Below are positions 7,098 to 13,213 of a stretch of 21,741 bases of DNA, piece after piece. The DNA comes from JBOHSA01 sp050732995 (GTDB lineage: Bacteria; Gemmatimonadota; Gemmatimonadetes; Gemmatimonadales; GWC2-71-9). A program made the position numbers and the translations under genes. The stretch's first letter is position 1. Each line of letters begins with the position of its first letter. The stretch is taken from contig JBOHSA010000171.1 of assembly GCA_050732995.1 (NCBI GenBank), forward strand, positions 1 through 21,741, given 5' to 3'. The notes below the pieces were generated by a model. The model saw only the letters and a list, made by a program, of their open reading frames with translations, had not been told where the DNA came from and made no database searches.

Positions 7098-9692
7098 GTG
7101 CTGCCCCGCGGCCGGCTCCCCCGCCTATTGCTCGCACTCGCGGCGATCTCGCTCCTCGTGATCGTGGCCGCCTATCTGCTCGGTCCGCCGGTCCCGCGGC
7201 CCCGCGCCTGGATCGCCGATGTCGCGTGGACCTGGACCGCGCTATACGGGGTCGCCGGCTGCGCGCTGGCCTGGGCCCGCGTGCCCCGCTCCGGGGAGCG
7301 CGCGGCCTGGGGCTGGTTCGGGCTGGGCTGTGCGGCCTTTCTCGCCGGCCAGCTGGTGTGGAACTACGACGAGCTCGGGCGCGGCGTGCGGCCACCGTAC
7401 CCCTCGCTGGCGGACGCCGCGGTCCTGAGCGCATTCGTGTGTTTGTTCGTCGCCGCCGTTCGGCTGCCCGCCCCGTACGTGTCCCCCCCCTCCCCCCGGC
7501 GGCCGCTGGGCCGTGGATTGGCGATCGACTCGCTGCTCGTGACGTTCACGGCGGGTGCCCTCGCCTACGAGTTCCTGCTCGAACCGCTGTTCGACCAAGG
7601 CGGCCCGCTGCTGCCCGTGCTCGCGAGTATGGCCTGGTCCACCGTCGGCGTCGCCGTGCTCTGGCTGATCTTCGTACGGGTCCTGCGCGGCGCCCGGCTG
7701 CCGCTGGAGGCCGGGTCGGCGACCTTCGTGCTGGTGGGCCTCGTCGTCCTGTGCGTCGCCAACCTGGCCTACGCACGGACGGCGCTGCGAGGGACGTTTG
7801 TCCCCGGCGGACCGCTGGACCTGGGCTGGGACGTCGGCTTCCTGCTCATCGGCGCGGCCGCGGTGCTGGCGGCGGAGCCGGCCGCGGACCGACCGCGCGC
7901 GGCGGCGCTGCCCCCGGATCGGGGGAGCGAGGCCGCGCGACTGGTCGTGCTGCTGATCGGCGTCGCCGGGATCATCGCCATCGCCGTGCGCGGCGCGTTG
8001 TCGACGGAGCCGGAGCCGGATGCGGCAGTGGTGGTGGCGGTGGGCGGGATGATCATCGCGGTCCGCTTCGCGCTGTCGGTCCGCGCCGACCGGCACTACG
8101 CCGCGCTGTTGGAGCGCGAAGTGGCGGCCCAAACGCGCACGCTGATGGACTCGCTGGGCGCGGCCGCCGCCGCGGAGCGGAACCTGCGCCTGGTGATGGA
8201 GGCCGTCCCTGACGCCATCGTCGTGCTCGATCGCGAAGGCCACGTGTTGGACTTGAACGTCCCCGTGCAGGACCTGGTCCCCGCGCCGGCCGGGACTCGG
8301 CAGACGCCGAGAGAACTCGGGCGGACGGTGTTCGAGTTCCTCGATGCCGACGGGGCGCGCCTCGTGCGCCAGAACCTGGATGCCGCGTTCGCGGGCGAGG
8401 TGCGGCGGTTCGAGGTGCCGTTCGTGCGCCACGACCGGACGCGCGGCGTCAGCGCCATGTTGTACGCCCCCGTGCGGGAAGGCGGGCAGGTCAGCCGCGT
8501 GCTGGCGCTGGCCCGGGACGTGACCGACACCCGGCGCACGGAGGCGCAGCTGCAGCAGGCCGAGAAGCTCACCGCGATGGGCCAGCTGGTGAGCGGGGTG
8601 GCGCACGAGATCAACAATCCGGCCGCGATCATCTCCGGGTTCGCCCAGACCCTCATGCTCGAGGGGTTGCAGCCGGATCACCGCGAGATGGTCAAGATGA
8701 TCTACGACGAGGCCACCCGCATCGGCCGGATCACGTCCAACCTCCTCGCGTTCGCGCGGGCGGGCGGCAAGGATCGGAACCTGGTGGATCTGAACGACAT
8801 CGTCCACCGCACGTTCGCCCTGCGGTCTTATCATCTGACGACGCTGAACATCGCCATCAGCCTGGAGCTCGACCCGTCCGATCCGAAAGTCTGGGGTAAC
8901 GGCTCCGAGCTGCAGCAGATTCTGCTCAATCTCATGATCAACGCCGAGCAGGCGCTGACCGGCGTCGATGGCCAGCGCGCCATCGTGCTGCGAACCATCG
9001 GACTGGACACGGAAGTCCTCATCGAGTGCGCGGACACCGGCCCCGGCGTGGCGCCCGAAATCCGCGGCCAGATCTTCGATCCGTTCTTCACGACCAAGCC
9101 GGAAGGCGTCGGCACCGGCCTCGGCCTGTCGATCTGCTACGGCATCGTGCAGGACCATGGCGGCCGGATCCGGGTGGACGCCGCGCCCGGCGGGGGGGCG
9201 CTGTTCGCCATCGCCCTACCCCGTGATCCGCGGACCCACGCCCGGGCCACCAGCGGCCCGCACCGGCAACCCGCGGAGGCCGAGGAGCCGCTGTCGGTGC
9301 TCCTGATCGACGATGAGGCCGGGTTGCGGCAGGCGGTCGCGCGGTTCCTCAGCCGGCGGGGGATTCAGGTCCGGGCCGTGGGCGACGGCGGCGAAGCGCT
9401 GGCCGCCCTCGAATCCGCGCGGTTCGACGCGATCATCTCCGACGTGCGCATGCCCGGGGTCGGCGGGGGGGAGTTCCTCGCGCGCCTGCGCGACGCCCAT
9501 CCGGAGCTCGTCCCGACCCTGATCTTCTCCACCGGCGACAGCTTCGCGCCTGAGACCGCGGCGCTGCTCAAGGAATCGGGCGTCCCCGCGCTGGTCAAGC
9601 CGTTCGATTTCGCGAAGCTGGAGAAGCTGATCCGCCAGACCGCGAGCGCTAGCGCCGCGGCCGCAGCACGAGCTCGATCCCGGAAAGGCTGA
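7098..9692 (+). CDS. Membrane-bound hybrid sensor histidine kinase / response regulator
   Basis: 864-aa two-component hybrid. Residues 1-330 contain about eight to ten hydrophobic helices and the motif WNYDELGRGVRPPYPSLADA, typical of the multi-TM N-terminal domain shared with some diguanylate cyclases. Then come a short helix, a PAS domain (about 361-480, MEAVPDAIVVLDREGHVLDL), a HisKA dimerisation domain with phospho-acceptor His503 in VSGVAHEINNP, an HATPase domain (N-box NLMINAEQA, DTGPGV, FFTTKPEGVGTGLGLS), and a C-terminal receiver (734-850) with acidic pair Asp738/Asp739, phospho-acceptor Asp782 and Lys834. No output or HPt domain follows, so phosphate must pass to another protein or the receiver tunes the kinase. 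Start GTG 7098 has a weak GAGG just upstream. A poly-C run near 7488-7497 is a place where sequencing indels could occur, but the frame is intact. Ligand unknown. Confidence 0.94.
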   Translation: MLPRGRLPRLLLALAAISLLVIVAAYLLGPPVPRPRAWIADVAWTWTALYGVAGCALAWARVPRSGERAAWGWFGLGCAAFLAGQLVWNYDELGRGVRPPYPSLADAAVLSAFVCLFVAAVRLPAPYVSPPSPRRPLGRGLAIDSLLVTFTAGALAYEFLLEPLFDQGGPLLPVLASMAWSTVGVAVLWLIFVRVLRGARLPLEAGSATFVLVGLVVLCVANLAYARTALRGTFVPGGPLDLGWDVGFLLIGAAAVLAAEPAADRPRAAALPPDRGSEAARLVVLLIGVAGIIAIAVRGALSTEPEPDAAVVVAVGGMIIAVRFALSVRADRHYAALLEREVAAQTRTLMDSLGAAAAAERNLRLVMEAVPDAIVVLDREGHVLDLNVPVQDLVPAPAGTRQTPRELGRTVFEFLDADGARLVRQNLDAAFAGEVRRFEVPFVRHDRTRGVSAMLYAPVREGGQVSRVLALARDVTDTRRTEAQLQQAEKLTAMGQLVSGVAHEINNPAAIISGFAQTLMLEGLQPDHREMVKMIYDEATRIGRITSNLLAFARAGGKDRNLVDLNDIVHRTFALRSYHLTTLNIAISLELDPSDPKVWGNGSELQQILLNLMINAEQALTGVDGQRAIVLRTIGLDTEVLIECADTGPGVAPEIRGQIFDPFFTTKPEGVGTGLGLSICYGIVQDHGGRIRVDAAPGGGALFAIALPRDPRTHARATSGPHRQPAEAEEPLSVLLIDDEAGLRQAVARFLSRRGIQVRAVGDGGEALAALESARFDAIISDVRMPGVGGGEFLARLRDAHPELVPTLIFSTGDSFAPETAALLKESGVPALVKPFDFAKLEKLIRQTASASAAAAARARSRKG

Positions 9693-9725
9693 CGCCGGCC
9701 GCGGTGGGCACGAGCGCGACACAGA

Positions 9726-9757
9726 GCCCCTTAGCCCCTTAGCCTCTTAGCCCCTTA
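9726..9757. repeat. 8-bp tandem repeat (GCCCCTTA x4, plus a degenerate fifth unit)
   Basis: Four head-to-tail 8-bp units: GCCCCTTA at 9726 and 9734, GCCTCTTA at 9742, GCCCCTTA at 9750, with GCCGCTAC continuing at 9758 into the last codons of the FHA-protease gene. Since 8 is not a multiple of 3, TAG on the plus strand and TAA on the minus strand fall in all three frames of each. It fills the 69-bp gap between two convergent genes. No hairpin terminator is visible in the gap. Confidence 0.85.
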
Positions 9758-9761
9758 GCCG

Positions 9762-11705
9762 CTACGGAAGCCCCAACTGCTGCCGCAGCGCCGGCGGCAT
9801 GAGCGGAATCGCATACTTCACCGGGACCGAAAGCGCGAACCCCGGTCCCTGGCGCAACCCGGCCCGATGCACCGAAACCACTTCACCGTTGGCGTTGAAC
9901 ACCGGGCTCCCGGAGGAGCCGCCGGTGGTCATCCCGTCGAATTGCACCAGGTCCGCCGTCACGCGCGAGAGGATCCCGCCGGTCATGGAGGTGCGGACGA
10001 CGGAGCCACGGTCGCGCGCGAAGCCCGCGCCGGCGGGAAACCCGATGAGCGCGGCGGGCTCGCCCTGGCGGGCCTTGGTCCCCGCCCAGTCGACGGCTGT
10101 GATGTGCGGCCCCTGGTAGCCACGGATCCGGATCAGCGCGAGGTCGCGCTCGCGCGCGGTGGCCACGACCTCGGCGAAGCGTGCGAGCGGCTGGTCGGCC
10201 ATGGTGACCCAAATCGTGTCCGGCTGGGCGTGGAGTGAGTCCGCCACGACGTGCCAGTTGGTGAGCATGTAGCCGTCGGGAGCGATCACGAAGCCCGTGC
10301 CGTCGTAGTACTCCCGTCCGAACGCCGCAGTAATGAGGCCCACCGCCGCCTGACTCTGCTGGGCGATGCTCGCGAAGTCGGTTCCCCGGATGGCGCGCAT
10401 TTTCGCGTCGAGCGTGGCGGTTTGCGCTTCGGCCGCCGCCACCGCCCGGCGCAGGCTGTCGAGCATGGCCTGGGAGGGCGCGCGCCGCTCAGCCGCGGCC
10501 AGCTCCTCGCGCAGCCGTTGCACCTCCCGGCTGGCTTCGAGCCGGCGCGTCTCGCCGGCGGCGAGCTGGCCGGACAGCGCCGTTTGAGCGCGCTCCAGGG
10601 CTGTCCGCAGCTGCGCCGTGCGCGCCTGCGCCGACTCGAGCTGGGCCCGGAGCACCTCCACCTGGGCGGCGGGGGCGGCGGCGGCCCGCGCCTCGGCCAA
10701 CTCACCCCGCAGCCGCTCGGCGTCCGCCCGGGCCGAGTCGGCGGCGGTCCGGAGAGCGCGCGCCGTTTGCGCCACCTCCGTGGACAGGAGCCGGTAGACG
10801 CCGTACACGCCCCCGCCGGACACGAGCAGGAGCACCACCAGCGCGGCGGACAGCCAGCGGATCTTGCGACGGGAGTCCTTGCCCACTTCATCAGCCACGG
10901 CCCGGAGAAACGCGGTCGAGGCCCGTCCGCCCCGGCGTCGCTCGTCCCGGGCTTTGGCGAGGGCGTCGCCGATCAGGGCCATCACCGTCTTCTGGCCGAG
11001 TGGGGGAGGGGCCGGGACGTCGGAACGGGGAGGCCGCTGCACCGCCTTCCCGGGCGCCGTCCCCATACCTTCGACTAGCAGCACCGGCCCGCCATGCCCG
11101 AGCATGAGCTTGTCGCCCAGGCGCACGGGCGTCGCGGCCGTGATCCGCTCGCCGTTCAGAAACGTGCCGTTCTTGCTACCCGCGTCGCGCACGACCAGCC
11201 CACCGCGCGGGCCGACGGTCAGCTCGGCATGGACGCGGGAGACGACGATGTCCGAGGCGTCGACCGGCTGCACCTCGCACTCCTTGCCGCGGCCCAGCCG
11301 GATCCGCATGCCGCGCGCCTCGTAGCGCCGGCCGCTCGTCGCGTCGAGCAGCGTCACGGCGTAGGCCCGCGTCTCGGCTACGGTCTCAGCGAGCGCCCCC
11401 TCGGACACGGCGACCACCGAAACCGTGGGTCCCGAGTCCCCGAGCGCGATCACGTCGCCGGCCTGGAGCGGAGCGTCGGCGGCGATGCGCCGTCCGTTGA
11501 GGTAGGTCCCGTTGCGGCTGCCGAGATCCACCAGCCGCCAGGCGCCGTCGGCATGGCGGATCTCGGCGTGGCGGGCGGATACCACCTGCGCCGCATCGCC
11601 TGCGAACACGATGGTCGAGGCGGGATCGCGCCCGAGGCGAACCACCGGAGCGCGCGTCTCGGTCACGCGCTGCGTACCGGGCTCGAGCAGCTTGAGGTAC
11701 GGCAC
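9762..11705 (-). CDS. Two-FHA, single-TM, coiled-coil, trypsin-like serine protease
   Basis: 647 aa in four parts. Two cytosolic FHA phosphothreonine-binding domains come first: residues ~18-100 (VVRLGRDP, SARHAEIR, GSRNGTYLNGRRI) and ~120-215 (IRLGRGKECEV, VSRVHAELTV, GSKNGTFLNGERI). A Pro-rich linker and basic stretch lead to one TM helix (~281-303), then an Ala/Arg/Glu-rich coiled coil (~310-430). The C-terminal domain (~450-640) is a trypsin-like/DegP-type protease with His485 (TNWHVV), Asp521 (RDLALIRI) and Ser598 (GGSSGSPVF); no PDZ is seen. The topology puts FHA inside and protease in the periplasm, so phosphorylation could gate an outside protease. GTG 11705 has no Shine-Dalgarno but lies six bases after a TAGTAT -10, suggesting a leaderless mRNA. 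Substrates are unknown. The kinase encoded at 13214 is a candidate partner by proximity only. Confidence 0.93.
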   Translation of the reverse strand: MPYLKLLEPGTQRVTETRAPVVRLGRDPASTIVFAGDAAQVVSARHAEIRHADGAWRLVDLGSRNGTYLNGRRIAADAPLQAGDVIALGDSGPTVSVVAVSEGALAETVAETRAYAVTLLDATSGRRYEARGMRIRLGRGKECEVQPVDASDIVVSRVHAELTVGPRGGLVVRDAGSKNGTFLNGERITAATPVRLGDKLMLGHGGPVLLVEGMGTAPGKAVQRPPRSDVPAPPPLGQKTVMALIGDALAKARDERRRGGRASTAFLRAVADEVGKDSRRKIRWLSAALVVLLLVSGGGVYGVYRLLSTEVAQTARALRTAADSARADAERLRGELAEARAAAAPAAQVEVLRAQLESAQARTAQLRTALERAQTALSGQLAAGETRRLEASREVQRLREELAAAERRAPSQAMLDSLRRAVAAAEAQTATLDAKMRAIRGTDFASIAQQSQAAVGLITAAFGREYYDGTGFVIAPDGYMLTNWHVVADSLHAQPDTIWVTMADQPLARFAEVVATARERDLALIRIRGYQGPHITAVDWAGTKARQGEPAALIGFPAGAGFARDRGSVVRTSMTGGILSRVTADLVQFDGMTTGGSSGSPVFNANGEVVSVHRAGLRQGPGFALSVPVKYAIPLMPPALRQQLGLP

Positions 11706-11711
11706 CGGGCG

Positions 11712-11740
11712 ATACTACGGAGCGGATTCCGCTCCGTCAA
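11712..11740 (-). promoter_or_regulatory. Sigma70-type promoter with operator-like palindrome for the FHA protease gene
   Basis: On the minus strand TTGACG (11740-11735) is followed by exactly 17 bases and then TAGTAT (11717-11712). The spacer is filled by an inverted repeat at 11717-11737 with perfect 10-bp arms (ACGGAGCGGA and TCCGCTCCGT) around one central base. The expected transcription start, about seven bases after the -10, falls on or next to the GTG at 11705. A dimeric repressor or MerR-like regulator binding in the spacer is the natural reading, but the regulator is not identified. Confidence 0.7.
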
Positions 11741-11751
11741 CGACGGCGACG

Positions 11752-12000
11752 CTACAGCGGACGGGGCGTGTTCCGCGTTCGCCGGTCAGGCACGATCCGG
11801 CGGGAGACGCGCGAGCGGCGCGAGGCGAACCGGCGATCCGGAACCCGCCGCCGCTCTGCCCCAGCGCGCCGCTCCACGGCAACGGCGACCACCGCCCGCC
11901 GCCGGTCCGCGGGCCCGCGTCGGTCGATCCCGGAGCGGCGATCCTCGAGCTGGCGGCGGTCCACGAGTCGGCGGCGGTCCGCGGGTGGCCGATAGGGCAT
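11752..12000 (-). CDS. Small Arg-rich protein of DRR hexapeptide repeats
   Basis: 82 aa, 29 of them Arg, by reading the codons from ATG 12000. The acidic or Ser residue before each RR pair falls at 8, 14, 20, 26, 32, 43, 49, 55, 60, 66 and 72, so almost the whole protein is an (D/E/S)-R-R-x-x-x hexad with one 11-residue and one 5-residue step; seven are D-R-R, two E-R-R and two S-R-R. No TM segment or signal peptide. GGAGA lies just upstream of the ATG in normal Shine-Dalgarno position. It ends 46 bp before the FHA-protease start, with that gene's promoter in between, so it may be separately transcribed or read through. A helical, charged nucleic-acid or membrane-surface binder is possible. 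No function is known to me. The opposite strand also has an Arg-rich frame but without hexad order. Confidence 0.6.
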   Translation of the reverse strand: MPYRPPADRRRLVDRRQLEDRRSGIDRRGPADRRRAVVAVAVERRAGAERRRVPDRRFASRRSRVSRRIVPDRRTRNTPRPL

Positions 12001-12092
12001 GCGACGTCTCCGAGCCGTTGAGGGTATGGGGGAACGGGCGTGTGGCGGCCCAAACGTATCCCGCCCGCCGAAGCCCGGCTAGTTTCCGGGGC
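12001..12092. other. Divergent intergenic region between the DRR protein and the YdjM-like gene
   Basis: A 92-bp gap carrying the starts of two divergent genes. Rightward, TAGTTT at 12080-12085 ends seven bases before ATG 12093, placing the predicted transcript start almost on the start codon. Leftward, GGAGA precedes ATG 12000. No convincing -35 was found for either direction. Confidence 0.4.
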
Positions 12093-13139
12093 ATGGACAA
12101 CTTCGCCCACGCGCTGGTCGGCGCGGCGCTCGGTCGGGCCGTGGCCGACCAGCGGATTCCGCGCCCCGCCCTGCTCGGGGCCATCGCCGCCAATGCCCCT
12201 GACTGGACCGAGATCTTCGTCGGCCTGCCGGCCGAGAGCCCCAGGTACCTGGCCGTGCACCGCGGCATCACCCACTCCCTGCTCGGCGTCCTGGTGCAAA
12301 TCATCGGCTTGACGGCACTCGTCGCCGTGGGGTGGGCGCTGTCCGCCCGTCGGCGGGGAGGCGGAGTCAGCGCCGCCGCGGGATGGCCGTGGGTGCTGGC
12401 CTGTGTCGCGGTCACCGTGTTGAGCCACCCGATCATGGACTGGCAGGGTTCCTACGGAGCGCGCCCGTTCCTTCCCTGGAGCGGCCGCTGGGTCTATGGG
12501 GACTTCGTGGCGATCGTGGACCCGTTCTACTGGCTCATCCCGCTGACGGCGCTGGCCTGGGGCGCGCCCCGGCACTGGCGGCCAGCCCTCGTCGCAGCGG
12601 CCGTCGGCCTGCCCGCGACGGCGTTCGTGGTCCTGGTCGACGTCACCGCCACCTGGGTCCGGATCGCCTGCCTGCTGCTGCTGGGCCTCGGGGTCGCAGG
12701 CTGGATCGGCCACTGGTTCGGGGTCGCCCAGTGCCGCCGGGCGGCGGTCTATGCCGTGGCGCTGCTGGCCGTCTATGCGGGGGCCCAGGGAGCGGTGAGC
12801 CTGCCCGTCAAGGCGGCCACGCGGCGGGAAGCCCACGCGCGCTTCGGGGCAGGAGCGCAGTGGGCGGCGCTGACCCAGGTCGGACGTCCCTTCACCTGGG
12901 AGCGCGTCTACGCGAGCGCGGACACGGTCGCGGGCCGCGATTGGCGGCTCCCACGACGGCTCGATCACCCGGTGGTGCGGCGGGCCGTGCAGACGGTCGA
13001 GGGCCGGGCGATGGCCCACTTCGCCCGGTTGCTCGTGGCGGAGATCGCCTCGGACAGTGCGACGGTCTACCTGATGGATGCCCGCTACGCCCGAGACCCG
13101 CGGGCGGGCTTTGGGGTGGTGAGCGTCCGAGCTCCATAG
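12093..13139 (+). CDS. YdjM/YbcI-family membrane-bound metal-dependent hydrolase
   Basis: 348-aa integral membrane protein of the YdjM family (PF04307). The N-terminal signature is present: FAHALVGAALGRAVADQR, then HRGITHSLLGVL (His/Asp-rich predicted metal site), SHPIMDWQGSYGARPFLPWS and WVYGDFVAIVDPFYW, which contain the conserved His, Asp and the aromatic D-x-Y-W element. Five or six hydrophobic helices run through residues ~60-245, followed by a ~100-residue soluble C-terminal domain. The first ATG after the divergent promoter region was chosen; frames reaching further left are antisense to the FHA gene. The biochemical activity of this family is not well established; membrane phospholipid or cell-envelope hydrolysis has been suggested. 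It is followed after 74 bp by the kinase gene on the same strand. Confidence 0.88.
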   Translation: MDNFAHALVGAALGRAVADQRIPRPALLGAIAANAPDWTEIFVGLPAESPRYLAVHRGITHSLLGVLVQIIGLTALVAVGWALSARRRGGGVSAAAGWPWVLACVAVTVLSHPIMDWQGSYGARPFLPWSGRWVYGDFVAIVDPFYWLIPLTALAWGAPRHWRPALVAAAVGLPATAFVVLVDVTATWVRIACLLLLGLGVAGWIGHWFGVAQCRRAAVYAVALLAVYAGAQGAVSLPVKAATRREAHARFGAGAQWAALTQVGRPFTWERVYASADTVAGRDWRLPRRLDHPVVRRAVQTVEGRAMAHFARLLVAEIASDSATVYLMDARYARDPRAGFGVVSVRAP

Positions 13140-13197
13140 GTTCCAAAGTTGCCGATTCGTTGCACCCAGACCGTGCGTGCCAGGCGGAGTGATCGGT

Positions 13198-13203
13198 TAG
13201 ATT
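13198..13203 (+). promoter_or_regulatory. Candidate -10 element for the tandem kinase gene
   Basis: TAGATT ends ten bases before ATG 13214, in the 74-bp gap after the YdjM-like gene. It resembles the hexamers TAGTTT, TAGTAT and TAGGTT that precede other starts in this window. No recognisable -35 at 16-18 bp spacing, so this is tentative. It argues for ATG 13214 rather than TTG 13202, which overlaps the element. Confidence 0.35.
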
Positions 13204-13213
13204 GAGCGCCGCC

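Noticed and set aside
7242..9158. 638-aa open frame antisense to the hybrid histidine kinase
   Set aside because: His/Gln/Arg-rich shadow without motifs; the plus strand carries complete HisKA, HATPase and receiver motifs.
11768..11995. Plus-strand 75-aa Arg/Ser-rich frame opposite the DRR protein
   Set aside because: No hexad order and no Shine-Dalgarno; it is the complement of the CGC/CGG codons. Kept as the main alternative if the DRR frame proves not to be conserved.
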